Assembly (NCBI GenBank): GCA_016787065.1
Contig: JAEUVD010000049.1
Span: 1 to 64,000, forward strand
From: Chitinophagaceae bacterium
Lineage (GTDB): Bacteria > Bacteroidota > Bacteroidia > Chitinophagales > Chitinophagaceae
Direction: 5' to 3'
Length of the DNA stretch: 64,000 nucleotides
The position numbers were made by a program, and so were the translations under genes. Below are positions 1-9,008 of this stretch, piece after piece (position 1 is the first letter of the stretch; the number at the start of each line of letters is the position of its first letter). The notes beneath the pieces are model-generated. The model did not search any database and was not told where the DNA came from. It saw only the letters and a list, made by a program, of their open reading frames with translations.

Positions 1-2085
1 AGCACCTTCGCTCAGGTTCCTCAAAAATTCAATTATCAAGGAGTTGCCCGTACCGAACAAGGCGACCCAATTAAGAATCAAAACTTGAAACTCAAAATTG
101 CTGTGCTTCCAACCGATGATGCCACGGTTTCGGAGTATGAAGAAATTCAAACCGTTAAAACCAATGAATTTGGTTTGTACACGCTTCAAATCGGAAACGG
201 GGAAGCGGTATTAGGTGATATGAAAACGGTGAAATGGGAAACAGGTAACAAATACATCCGTGTTGCTATCGACCCGAAAGGGGGCAACGACTTTACCGTA
301 ATCGGAACTTCCCAATTACTTTCTGTGCCTTATGCTATTTATGCCGATAAAGCTGGACAAGCCCGTGAAACGGTTGGCGGACATACAGGAGATACCCGTA
401 GCGGTGCGGTATCAACATCGGCAACGGGAACCGGTACTGTAAATTATCTTACGAAGTTTACCGCTGCGAATACGATTTACAATTCGCAAATTTTCGATAA
501 CGGAACAAATATCGGTATCGGAACTGCGGCACCCTTATCGCGTATGCACATTACTACGTCAGCCGGTAACCAAGAACATCTACGTATGGAGAACTTGAGT
601 TCAACCAGTTGGGGTAAGTTCATATTCTATAATGATGTGAATGCAAACTACCACACCTTCACGAAATATGGTTCTGCAGTAGCCGGAAATTATGGTGGCG
701 CAAGTACCTTATTTCCTTATGCGAACTTATTAGTGTTTGGAAGTAATAACAGTCCTACGGTAATGGCGAACGGACATAACATAGGTTTTGCCACCGTGAA
801 TGGAGGAACAGCCTATTTCAAATTCATTGGTATGCAATCAACCGGTAATGTTGGTTTAGGTGGAAACTCTACACCGATTACGAGTATTCATATTAACCGA
901 ACGGATGCGACCGGTGATACAGTAAAAATCACGAATAATACCACAGGTCATACAGCTACCGATGGTTTAGATATTCGTACCACAGGTAACACAGCACAAA
1001 TCATCAATCGTGAGAGTAGCACCTTAGCATTTGGAACGAATAATACGGTAGGTATGACGATGGATGCTTCAAATAACGTTGGTATTGGAACAACTACACC
1101 AAGTGCAAAACTGGATGTAAACTCAACAACTAATTATCCAATGCGCGTTAATGGTACCTCTCCTATGTATATGGGATTGTATGAAAGTGGTTCGTACAGA
1201 GGTTATTTAGGTTCGTATTCAGGGAATGCAACCGATGTAGATTTCGGTACTGGTGCAGGTAATACAACAGGTGCTGTTCATTTAACTTTACAGGCTACTC
1301 CAAAACTTACTGTGGCTTCCAATGGCAACGTTGGGTTAAATAATACAAATCCTGCTTCACGACTAACTGTAGGTAATGAGGGTTATACTGGAAGTCAGGT
1401 TGTTCATTTTTACGATACAACGAATACGGTTTCTTACGTTCAACGAATTGATGTGACAGATGCTTACGGTTTGTTTGTAAATAAAACAGGGTTAAATGAA
1501 GCCGCGTATATTTCTAAAGATAATACAGGATCAGGTACATCTTCACTGTATGTTTATGGTAATATGAGTGCTGGAACACCTGCTCTTACTGTTACATCTG
1601 GAAATAACGATGCAGCCCAATTTTATGGTTCACTTACGGTAACGGATGGTAGCCAAGGAGCAGGTAAAGTATTTACTTCTGACGCTTCTGGTAAAGGAAC
1701 TTGGAAAAACGGTATTTACTCTTCACCTTGGATGACGAGTTCATCTTTAAATTCATCCGATACCACAGTAGATGGAACTTGTGTTCGCGCTAGATATTTA
1801 AGTGCACCGGAGATCACTGCTGCCGTATTGAATGGCGCAATGATTGTTACTTACTTCAGAGTTGGTAGCATAGGGCCTTATCAATTGCCTTATACTTCAG
1901 ATGCCGGTGGTGCAACCAATCAAATACATTGTTTTTACAACACAGGTAAAATTTGTGTTTACCGTCACACGTTTAATACATGCCGTTTCAATTCGGGTAT
2001 TCCTGAGGCTTATCCAGGACAACCTGTTATGGTTAATTTACCTAATTCTTTAGAATATCGATATGTAATTTATTATAATGAATAA
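1..2085 (+). CDS. Secreted fibre-like repeat protein, 5' end outside window
   Basis: The reading frame is open from base 1, so the start codon and most of the signal peptide lie outside the window. The visible N-terminus (FAQVPQKFNYQGVAR...) is nearly identical to the region just after the signal peptide of the protein at 3477-6206. The body carries repeated N-V/I-G-I-G-T-x-x-P motifs, which are typical of tail-fibre-like and adhesin-like surface proteins of Bacteroidota. The first 300 or so residues match the downstream paralogue closely, but the C-terminal 130 residues are unrelated to it, end in NSLEYRYVIYYNE, and contain several Cys residues. No T9SS sorting domain is visible. Function is unknown; surface exposure is inferred from the paralogue's signal peptide and the repeats. 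Confidence 0.8.
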   Translation, partial: STFAQVPQKFNYQGVARTEQGDPIKNQNLKLKIAVLPTDDATVSEYEEIQTVKTNEFGLYTLQIGNGEAVLGDMKTVKWETGNKYIRVAIDPKGGNDFTVIGTSQLLSVPYAIYADKAGQARETVGGHTGDTRSGAVSTSATGTGTVNYLTKFTAANTIYNSQIFDNGTNIGIGTAAPLSRMHITTSAGNQEHLRMENLSSTSWGKFIFYNDVNANYHTFTKYGSAVAGNYGGASTLFPYANLLVFGSNNSPTVMANGHNIGFATVNGGTAYFKFIGMQSTGNVGLGGNSTPITSIHINRTDATGDTVKITNNTTGHTATDGLDIRTTGNTAQIINRESSTLAFGTNNTVGMTMDASNNVGIGTTTPSAKLDVNSTTNYPMRVNGTSPMYMGLYESGSYRGYLGSYSGNATDVDFGTGAGNTTGAVHLTLQATPKLTVASNGNVGLNNTNPASRLTVGNEGYTGSQVVHFYDTTNTVSYVQRIDVTDAYGLFVNKTGLNEAAYISKDNTGSGTSSLYVYGNMSAGTPALTVTSGNNDAAQFYGSLTVTDGSQGAGKVFTSDASGKGTWKNGIYSSPWMTSSSLNSSDTTVDGTCVRARYLSAPEITAAVLNGAMIVTYFRVGSIGPYQLPYTSDAGGATNQIHCFYNTGKICVYRHTFNTCRFNSGIPEAYPGQPVMVNLPNSLEYRYVIYYNE

Positions 2086-2097
2086 AAAAATAAAACT

Positions 2098-2457
2098 ATG
2101 AAGAATATATTTTTAGCCAGTATCGCTCTGTGCTCAGTTGTTATAGCGAATGCTCAAAGCAGTGTTGAAACTACAGAAAAAAATAATGTTGTAAAACAAG
2201 TAGAATCAACGAATCAAAGTTCTGTTTCTCAAAGTACGGTTTCTGAAAATCAACCGACACAAACTACAACCCGACAAGTTCAATGGAATCATCCGAATTC
2301 TTCGAGTGTTTCATCGGTAGAAGAAAATGTTGTTGCTGCTCCTGTGTCTAACGCAAATCCGAAACCGGATAATCAAGCGAAACAAGCACCAAACACCAAA
2401 TATTCTGCTTACTATCAAAATGGTAAAAGAAATGTTGAAGTTATGGAGAAACGATAA
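2098..2457 (+). CDS. Small secreted Gln/Ser/Thr-rich protein
   Basis: This 119-residue protein starts with a clear signal peptide (MKNIFLASIALCSVVIANAQ) followed by a low-complexity stretch rich in Gln, Ser, Thr, Val and Asn. A short basic tail ends in NGKRNVEVMEKR. It begins 12 bases after the fibre-like gene and is followed by a strong terminator, so it is probably cotranscribed with that gene. I recognise no domain. It may be an intrinsically disordered periplasmic or surface partner of the fibre-like protein, but that is inference from position only. Confidence 0.65.
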   Translation: MKNIFLASIALCSVVIANAQSSVETTEKNNVVKQVESTNQSSVSQSTVSENQPTQTTTRQVQWNHPNSSSVSSVEENVVAAPVSNANPKPDNQAKQAPNTKYSAYYQNGKRNVEVMEKR

Positions 2458-2521
2458 TCGTATTTTTCCAAACGAAAAGTAATCATAACTGAATTTTCAG
2501 CGAATTACAGTTCACTAAATT

Positions 2522-2559
2522 AGAGGTTATCTCACAAGTTGAGATAGCCTCTTTTTTTT
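2522..2559 (+). terminator. Rho-independent terminator
   Basis: A 13-bp stem (AGAGGTTATCTCA pairing with TGAGATAGCCTCT, one G-T wobble) with a 5-base loop is followed by a run of eight T. It closes the transcription unit of the fibre-like gene and the small secreted protein. Confidence 0.9.
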
Positions 2560-2948
2560 ATTCAGTCTTCCTAAAGTTTTAAAATACGTTATGTTTAAAG
2601 TAGATAATTTTACTGAGGCATAACTACTTGCCTTATATTTTACCCAATTCGTTTTTCTGTATTGGCAGGATTGAGAAATACTTAAACCAAACAGTTTATT
2701 TCCTTTATTGTTGAGAATTAGTAGCATCTTAATTAGTACATAATAAGTACTTGTGACGCAATTTAAGTGTAGGCAATTGATTCCTGCACGAATCGATAAC
2801 GTTTGAAAACAATTCTTACTACAGACATCCCTTAAACGATTCAAGTGAATTTTATTACGCTTCAACAGAATTAAAATACGGTTAAAGCAAATAGAATTTT
2901 TCGAACATAAAGACTATATCATTTTTACAGCGAAATAAAAAAATCGCT
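2560..2948. other. Intergenic stretch without a recognisable gene
   Basis: About 390 bases between the terminator and the next gene. A 112-codon minus-strand reading frame crosses it, but its 3' end lies inside the terminator hairpin, its composition is unconvincing and it has no recognisable domain. I see no RNA gene or mobile element here. It presumably contains the promoter of the gene at 2949. Confidence 0.5.
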
Positions 2949-3446
2949 ATGGTAAAAAAAATAATTTCTCTTTCTTTAATCACGTTTGGATTTCAAACTT
3001 ATACTTTGATCGCACAAACAAGTTGGAGTGTAGCAAATAACCAAGCCACCATTAACGGTATTCATTTTGAATATGCTTTGGGGGAAATGGTTTCAGTTCA
3101 AACCGCTCAGAGCAATAAACTTATTGTTACACAAGGGTTTCTTCAACCACATGCCGAAAATAAACCAACTACAACTTCTATCAACCAAAGTTTACAAGGT
3201 GTTTCGATTTATCCAAATCCAACATCAGAAAAGCTAACCGTTCGCTTCTCGAATGATAACTATCAACGCATTCAATATAAGCTGCACGATGCCTTGGGTT
3301 CTGTACTGCAAACTGGTGAGATTGTCAATCAAACGGAATTCGTTTTGAATCTTGAATCGTTTGCCGTGGGTAATTACTACCTCATGCTGTCTACGACGGA
3401 TGCGGAATTGCCTTTACATACTTCTTATAAAATTCAAAAAAAATAA
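2949..3446 (+). CDS. Small secreted protein with T9SS type A sorting domain
   Basis: This 165-residue protein has a signal peptide (residues 1 to about 23, ending LIAQ), then a roughly 55-residue region of the kind often found in small Bacteroidota proteins (SYALGE-like: FEYALGEMVSVQT...VTQGFLQP). A T9SS sorting domain starts near residue 82 (VSIYPNPTSEKLTV). The C-terminus follows the family pattern of GNYYLMLS and a Lys-rich end. It is expected to be exported by Sec and then moved to the surface by the type IX machinery. It lies 30 bases upstream of the large fibre-like gene and is probably in the same transcription unit. Its role is unknown. Confidence 0.8.
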   Translation: MVKKIISLSLITFGFQTYTLIAQTSWSVANNQATINGIHFEYALGEMVSVQTAQSNKLIVTQGFLQPHAENKPTTTSINQSLQGVSIYPNPTSEKLTVRFSNDNYQRIQYKLHDALGSVLQTGEIVNQTEFVLNLESFAVGNYYLMLSTTDAELPLHTSYKIQKK

Positions 3447-3476
3447 ATTCAATAATAAACTTCAAAATAAAAAACC

Positions 3477-6206
3477 ATGAATCACATAAAATCATTTTTA
3501 AAAATGGCTAAAGCGAATTTCAATAAACCTTCACGAGGTCTTATCGCTTTAGCATTCGTTGCTCAACTTGGTATTAGTACGACCAACTTTGCACAAGTTC
3601 CACAAAAATTCAATTATCAAGGTGTTGCACGTTCGGAGCAAGGTCAACCTTTGAAAAATCAAAATTTGAAATTGAAGATAGCAGTTCTTCCAACGGAAGA
3701 TGCTACGGTTTCAGAATATGAAGAAATCCAATCGGTAAAAACGAATGAGTTTGGCTTATATAGTCTTCAGATCGGAACTGGAGAAGTAATTCTAGGCGAC
3801 ATGAAAACGGTAAAGTGGGAAACAGGTAATAAATACATTCGTGTAGCTATAGACCCACAGGGTGGAAACGATTTTCAGCTTATAGGAACTTCCCAATTGC
3901 TTTCTGTGCCATATGCTATTTATGCTGATAAAGCTGGGCAAGCGCGTGAAACCGTAGGTGGTCATTCAGGAGATACTCGGAGTGGTGCTGTTTCAACATC
4001 TGCATCAGGAACAGGAACTACGAATTACCTAACTAAATTTACTGCTGCAAATACAATTTACAACTCCCAAATTTTTGATAACGGAACCAATGTTGGTATT
4101 GGAACGGCTACACCTCAATCACGTTTACATATTACAACGTCAGCCGGAAATCAGGAACATTTGCGCATGGAGAATTTGAATGCCGCAAGCTGGGGTAAAT
4201 TTATTTTTTACAATGATGTAAATGCAAACTATCATACGTTTACTAAATATGGTTCTGCAGTTCCGGGAAATTATGGTAGTTCGAATCCGCTTTTCCCTTA
4301 TGCCAACTTAATGGTATTTGGAAGTAATAATAGTCCTACAGTTATGGCCAACGGACATAATATTGGATTTGCTACCGTGAATGGTGCCATTGCAACCTTT
4401 AAGTTCATTGGTGTTCAAGGTACAGGTCATGTAGGTATTGGTGGCAATGCTACACCTGCTAGTAGTGTTCATTTTAATCGTGGTGATCTTGCTAACAACA
4501 CATTGAAAGTTACCAATACAACTACGGGGCACAATGCAACCGATGGTTTAGATATTCGTGAAAATGGGAATGCCGCTGAAATAATAAACCTTGAAAATAG
4601 TACATTGAGTTTAGGTACAAATAATGCTACCGGAATGACATTCGACGCAGCAAACAATGTTGGAATAGGCACAACAACTCCTTTAGCTAAATTGCATGTG
4701 CAAGGTCATACGCTTGTTTCAGGAATGAATTATATGTTTGCCGCCGGAACCAGTAATCCGGATAAAATGGTAATCGCTCATAGTTCCCCATATGCAGATT
4801 ACGGTTTGCAATATCAGGATGCTAGTGATAAATTCAATTTTATTTCAGGAGGAACAACAGTCTTAAATGCTGATTTAGGAAATCAACGTGTAGGTGTCGG
4901 TACCAATACACCAAGCTATAAATTAGATGTACGACACGAAGGTAGTAATGGTATTTTATCCAAATCAACCGCTGGGTCATCTATGATAAAAATAGATGCG
5001 GCCGATGCAAATGCTTCCGTTCAACTTACCGATAATGGTACCGATGTTTGGAGTATGAATAACGATGCGCTTTCAGGTAATTTACAATTTACTGAAAGTG
5101 GTGTTGGAGCACGAATGGTTGTACAAGATGGTACAGGAAATGTGGGCATTGGACAAATTACACCGACATATAAACTAGATTTACTTCATGGTGGTTCAAC
5201 AGGTATTCGTTCAAAATCATCATCCAGTTTTTCCGTAGTTGATATTGATGGAGAAAGTGGCGATGCTGCAATACGCTTTGCAAAGGCTGGCGCAAATCAA
5301 TGGAATCTTCGTAACCGTCCTGGTGATGATTATTTTGAAATCTATGAACTTGGTGGTGGCGGATCACGAGTTGTTGTACAAGATGGAACGGGTAATGTGG
5401 GTATCGGTGAAACCGTTGCACCTACTTATAAACTTGATGTACTTCATAGTGGTTCAACTGGAATACGTTCACGTTCAAGTGCGAGTTTTTCACTCATGGA
5501 TATTGATGCCGCAAGTGGTGATGCTGCGTTACGATTTATTAAAGCAGGCGTTAATCAATGGAATACACGTAACAATCCTGGCAATGATGATTATCAAATT
5601 TTTGAATTAGGTGGAGGCGGTGAACGTTTACGAATTGAAAATGGAACCGGTAAAGTGGTGGTGAATGGTGATTTTACAGCAGTTGGAGTTAAAGCCTTTA
5701 CAATAGATCATCCCTTGGATCCATTAAACAAAACCTTAGTTCACGCAGCCATCGAAAGTAATGAAGTTTTAAACGAGTATAGCGGTAATATTACAACGGA
5801 TGCAAGCGGAAAAGCTATCGTTAAATTACCCGATTATTTTGAATCAATTAATAAAGATTTTCGTTATCAACTTACAGCAATCGGTTCTTTCGCACAGCCT
5901 ATTGTTAGCAAAAAAATTAGTAACAATCAATTTGAAATTTCTACAAGCTCACCGAATGTTGAAGTAAGTTGGGAAGTGAAAGGTGTTCGTAATGATAAGC
6001 ACATGGTAAAAATGCCTTTTGTAGCTGAGCAGGAAAAATCGGCCAATCAAAAAGGTAAATACTTCGATCCAATTGCTTACGACCAACCTGAAACAAGTCG
6101 CGTTTCCTATTCAGAAGGTGAAGCATCATCGTTAACTGCAAATCCAAAACCTATTAAAACAGAATTAAGAAAAGTAAACGGACCAACAAGTGTAGATGAA
6201 AAATAA
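3477..6206 (+). CDS. Large secreted fibre-like repeat protein
   Basis: This 909-residue protein begins with a long signal-peptide region whose hydrophobic part lies near residues 22-38 and ends TTNFAQ. The next 300 or so residues nearly duplicate the protein at the left window edge. The middle carries repeated NVGIGTxTP motifs and three copies of an 84-86-residue unit (see the repeat at 4917). The C-terminal 150 residues (AFTIDHPLDPLNKTL..., LPDYFESINKDFRYQLTAIG..., EVSWEVKGVRND) form a conserved C-terminal region I have seen in many bacterial fibre-like or hypothetical proteins. No T9SS domain is seen. A surface or fibre structural role is likely; no enzyme motif is visible. Confidence 0.8.
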   Translation: MNHIKSFLKMAKANFNKPSRGLIALAFVAQLGISTTNFAQVPQKFNYQGVARSEQGQPLKNQNLKLKIAVLPTEDATVSEYEEIQSVKTNEFGLYSLQIGTGEVILGDMKTVKWETGNKYIRVAIDPQGGNDFQLIGTSQLLSVPYAIYADKAGQARETVGGHSGDTRSGAVSTSASGTGTTNYLTKFTAANTIYNSQIFDNGTNVGIGTATPQSRLHITTSAGNQEHLRMENLNAASWGKFIFYNDVNANYHTFTKYGSAVPGNYGSSNPLFPYANLMVFGSNNSPTVMANGHNIGFATVNGAIATFKFIGVQGTGHVGIGGNATPASSVHFNRGDLANNTLKVTNTTTGHNATDGLDIRENGNAAEIINLENSTLSLGTNNATGMTFDAANNVGIGTTTPLAKLHVQGHTLVSGMNYMFAAGTSNPDKMVIAHSSPYADYGLQYQDASDKFNFISGGTTVLNADLGNQRVGVGTNTPSYKLDVRHEGSNGILSKSTAGSSMIKIDAADANASVQLTDNGTDVWSMNNDALSGNLQFTESGVGARMVVQDGTGNVGIGQITPTYKLDLLHGGSTGIRSKSSSSFSVVDIDGESGDAAIRFAKAGANQWNLRNRPGDDYFEIYELGGGGSRVVVQDGTGNVGIGETVAPTYKLDVLHSGSTGIRSRSSASFSLMDIDAASGDAALRFIKAGVNQWNTRNNPGNDDYQIFELGGGGERLRIENGTGKVVVNGDFTAVGVKAFTIDHPLDPLNKTLVHAAIESNEVLNEYSGNITTDASGKAIVKLPDYFESINKDFRYQLTAIGSFAQPIVSKKISNNQFEISTSSPNVEVSWEVKGVRNDKHMVKMPFVAEQEKSANQKGKYFDPIAYDQPETSRVSYSEGEASSLTANPKPIKTELRKVNGPTSVDEK
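4917..5672 (+). repeat. Three in-frame copies of an 84-86-codon unit inside the fibre-like gene
   Basis: Copies start at about 4917, 5169 and 5427 (TATAAA-CT/TT-GAT...), so the periods are 252 and 258 bp. Each encodes YKLDxxHxGSxGIxSKS..., then a DIDxxxGDAAxRF-like segment, then GTGNVGIG. Copies two and three are most alike, which suggests a recent duplication. Confidence 0.8.
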
Positions 6207-6237
6207 TTTCAGTTTAACCCAATTAACCTAATGAATA

Positions 6238-6267
6238 AAAGAACCGTTCCTTCAAGAACGGTTCTTT
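6238..6267. terminator. Bidirectional terminator hairpin between convergent genes
   Basis: A perfect 12-bp stem (AAAGAACCGTTC / GAACGGTTCTTT) with a 6-base loop sits between the fibre-like gene and the convergent S9 peptidase gene. Because the stem ends in AAA/TTT on both sides it could stop transcription from either direction. Confidence 0.75.
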
Positions 6268-6294
6268 GCTTATTTCAATATTTTAAGAGCAAAA

Positions 6295-8712
6295 TTAATT
6301 TTTCGACTTAAGGTATTTATCGAGAAACTGTTCTTGTTCCCATAACACATGGAGGATATTTTCTTTGGCAGCGTAACCATGACTTTCTTTAGGAAGCAAT
6401 ACCATTCTTGCATTGGCGCCTAGGCCTTTCAACGCCTGAAAATATCGTTCTGTTTGCAATGTAAACGTACCCGGGTTATTATCCGCATCTCCATGAATAA
6501 GTAAAATAGGTTTCTTTAATTTAGAAGCATTCATGAAAGGCGACATCGTGTTGTACACTTCCGGTACGTCCCAATAATTTCGTTGTTCCGACTGAAACCC
6601 AAAGGGCGTTAGTGTTCTATTATAGGCACCACTGCGTGCTATGCCACAAGCGAAGTAATCGCAATGCGTAAGTAAGTTGGCAGTCATGAAAGCACCGTAT
6701 GAATGTCCGCCAACAGCTACTTTCGTTCTGTCGATATAACCTAATTTATCTAAGGCGTCGATAGCAGATTTTCCATTATCTACTAATTGCATAATAAAAT
6801 TGTCATTAGGTTCTTTCGTGCCTTCACCAATAATAGGAAATGAAGCATCATCTAAAACAACATAACCTTTAGTAACCCAATAAACAAAGGAACCGTAATT
6901 TGGGAAAGTAAAGTCATTCGGATTTTTTGTATTCTGTCCGGCACTATTTTTATCTTTAAACTCTTCGGGATAAGCCCAAATTAGTAAAGGATACTTTTTC
7001 CCTTGTTCGTAATTCATTGGAAGGTATAACGTACCAGATAAATCAACACCATCGCTGCGTTTATATTTAATAACTTCTTTGTGTACATTATTCAATATTG
7101 CAAACGGATTTTTAAATGAGGTAATGGCAGTAATGCTTGGTTTTAAAGGACGTTTGTAATTCAGAAAATAATAATTCGGGAATTCAGATTTTGATTGAAG
7201 CATCACTAAGGCCTTACTTTCATTAATATCTTCAATAGAGATAAGATCAAGTTTTTTATCGGTATAAGTACTTTGATACAAACGTGTTTTCTTTTGTGTT
7301 TGGATGTCAAACTGATCAATAAATGGAAACTGTCCTTTCTCCGAATAACCAGGAGAGGTTAAGTATAATTTATTTTTATTTCGAGCCAATACGAACCAGC
7401 CAAATTCATTTTCTACTGTTTCAAAATCACCGGGATTACTATAAATATCTTGCGAATTTCGATCGAAGATAATAGAAGGATTTTCATTCAAAATAGAAGG
7501 ATTAATCATATACGTTTTTTCATTTCTGGTATCGTACCATGAATCGGTTACAATAGCTAAATCTGCACTTCCCCAAGTAACACCACTAAAGCGCTGTATT
7601 GTTTTCATGAGCAGTTGCGGTTCATTCTGAAATGGTGCATCCCAAGAATATAAAGCATCACGCTGAGGTACCTTTTTAGCAGGGTCACCTTCATCTAAGG
7701 CTTCTACAAAATATAATGTTGCAGGTTTATCAGCACGCCAATTCATACTGCGTTTTCCTTTTCTTGTGGCAGAAAAACCTTTGGGCATAATTTCTGTGAG
7801 TGGTACGGTATTGACATCCTTAATTTCTTTTCCCTGTAACGAGTAAACGGTTGTTTTTTGTGGAAATCTGCTTAAGGGAACAATATAGGAATAAGGTCGT
7901 TCAACGGTTGTAAGCATAACATAATTTCCATCTGGTGAAATAGCATGATTAATAAACAATCCGGCATTTTTGAATGTTGTAGTTTTCCCACTTAAATCAA
8001 CGAGAAGTAATTCAGCTTGAAGCAGAATATCAAAGTTTTGTTCATCGGTTTTGTTTCTAAGTAAATCAGTGAACGTTCTATTTTGAGAAACCTTTCCTTC
8101 AGAAATGGAAACCGTAGGTCCTTTGGGAAGTTCCTTTTTTGTATCGATCAGCTCGGGTCTGTTTGCCGGAATATGCCTTACTAAAATATGTTGGTTATCC
8201 TTACACCATTGAAAAGGATTTCCTACATTGGCATTCAAATGATCTAAAAGCTTATGTGCTTTTAAGTCGGCAAGATGGAGAACCCAAAGCTCAACACTAT
8301 TTTCTGATGTATGGGTAAAAGCTATTTTGCTGTCATCCGGTGACCATTGCAAATTGGCAATACGAGCATTATTGGGTAAACCAGTAACCGCTTGTGGTTC
8401 CGATTGCGTATCACTTACTTTTCTTATTTTAAGATTGTTGTAATAGGTCATGGTGGAAGAAATATTAAGTTTCGGATTTACTCGTAAACCACCTAAGCGT
8501 AATTCATCCTGATTCAAATCATCTAAGGTTTTATAAGTATTTCGATAACGCAAAACCATTGTTTCGCGTTTGGTATCGAGTAATACGGAGGGAGTCGTTT
8601 CGTAATCGGCAAGGTCTAAAATTTCTTTCGATGGTTTTTGATATACCAAATCTTCCTGTGCCAAACTAACTCGACAAATGAGGATACATACAAGTAAAAA
8701 TGAATTTCGCAT
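6295..8712 (-). CDS. S9 family peptidase (prolyl oligopeptidase type, glutamyl-endopeptidase-like)
   Basis: The enzyme is a secreted serine peptidase. It has a signal peptide (MRNSFLLVCILICRVSLAQ), a long beta-propeller-like N-terminal part, and an alpha/beta-hydrolase domain in the last 270 residues. The nucleophile sits in GGHSYGAF (Ser about 671), the Asp region is HGDADNNPGT, and the catalytic His is in ESHGY (about 778). The stretch with RSMNWRADKPATLYFVEALD resembles the S9D/chloroplast glutamyl endopeptidase subgroup, which suggests cleavage after acidic residues, but specificity is not certain. An in-frame start 21 bases upstream (8733) is possible; I prefer 8712 because it begins the signal peptide directly and a -7-like box (8717-8724) would place transcription start near it. 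Confidence 0.88.
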   Translation of the reverse strand: MRNSFLLVCILICRVSLAQEDLVYQKPSKEILDLADYETTPSVLLDTKRETMVLRYRNTYKTLDDLNQDELRLGGLRVNPKLNISSTMTYYNNLKIRKVSDTQSEPQAVTGLPNNARIANLQWSPDDSKIAFTHTSENSVELWVLHLADLKAHKLLDHLNANVGNPFQWCKDNQHILVRHIPANRPELIDTKKELPKGPTVSISEGKVSQNRTFTDLLRNKTDEQNFDILLQAELLLVDLSGKTTTFKNAGLFINHAISPDGNYVMLTTVERPYSYIVPLSRFPQKTTVYSLQGKEIKDVNTVPLTEIMPKGFSATRKGKRSMNWRADKPATLYFVEALDEGDPAKKVPQRDALYSWDAPFQNEPQLLMKTIQRFSGVTWGSADLAIVTDSWYDTRNEKTYMINPSILNENPSIIFDRNSQDIYSNPGDFETVENEFGWFVLARNKNKLYLTSPGYSEKGQFPFIDQFDIQTQKKTRLYQSTYTDKKLDLISIEDINESKALVMLQSKSEFPNYYFLNYKRPLKPSITAITSFKNPFAILNNVHKEVIKYKRSDGVDLSGTLYLPMNYEQGKKYPLLIWAYPEEFKDKNSAGQNTKNPNDFTFPNYGSFVYWVTKGYVVLDDASFPIIGEGTKEPNDNFIMQLVDNGKSAIDALDKLGYIDRTKVAVGGHSYGAFMTANLLTHCDYFACGIARSGAYNRTLTPFGFQSEQRNYWDVPEVYNTMSPFMNASKLKKPILLIHGDADNNPGTFTLQTERYFQALKGLGANARMVLLPKESHGYAAKENILHVLWEQEQFLDKYLKSKN

Positions 8713-8716
8713 AGTG

Positions 8717-8724
8717 TAAATATA
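8717..8724 (-). promoter_or_regulatory. Possible -7 box for the S9 peptidase gene
   Basis: On the minus strand this reads TATATTTA, seven of eight positions of the Bacteroidota TAnnTTTG box. It would give a very short leader before the start at 8712. No good -33 element is seen. Confidence 0.35.
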
Positions 8725-8762
8725 GTTGTTCAAGAAATTAGTTTATTGGACGAGGTAATAAT

Positions 8763-8817
8763 TAACAATGAACAATTAACAATGAACAATGAATAATGAA
8801 TAATGAACAATGAATAG
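8763..8817 (+). repeat. AACAATGAA/AATAATGAA low-complexity repeat
   Basis: Tandem, imperfect 7-9-base units (AACAATGAAC, AATAATGAA) fill this intergenic stretch. The same unit type occurs after rpoC at 21884-21936. No function is visible. Confidence 0.7.
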
Positions 8818-8971
8818 TGGTTGTGATGCTTTCTTAGAAAATAGTTTTATAGATGCTATTGGTTTTGGCTGTGGTTGAATACATATTCTAACGACATAAC
8901 CTACATATCTTACTTTCATCGCAGATTGTGCTCTTTTTTTTCAAAACTGAATTCATCCGAGTTTTAAATAC

Positions 8972-8979
8972 TATTTTTG
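8972..8979 (+). promoter_or_regulatory. -7 promoter box (TATTTTTG)
   Basis: A perfect TAnnTTTG match 30 bases before the start codon at 9009. It supports that start over an upstream in-frame ATG at 8928, which would lie before the inferred transcription start. No clear -33 TTTG is seen. Confidence 0.45.
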
Positions 8980-9008
8980 AGCAACACACAAAAAAGAGAG
9001 TTCATTTT

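Noticed and set aside
2527..2865. A 112-codon minus-strand reading frame.
   Set aside because: Its end lies within a strong plus-strand terminator hairpin; it has no signal, domain or plausible composition.
5158..5610. Overlapping frames on both strands inside the fibre-like gene.
   Set aside because: They are shadows of the repeat-containing gene; the triplet-preserving repeat makes other frames open by chance.
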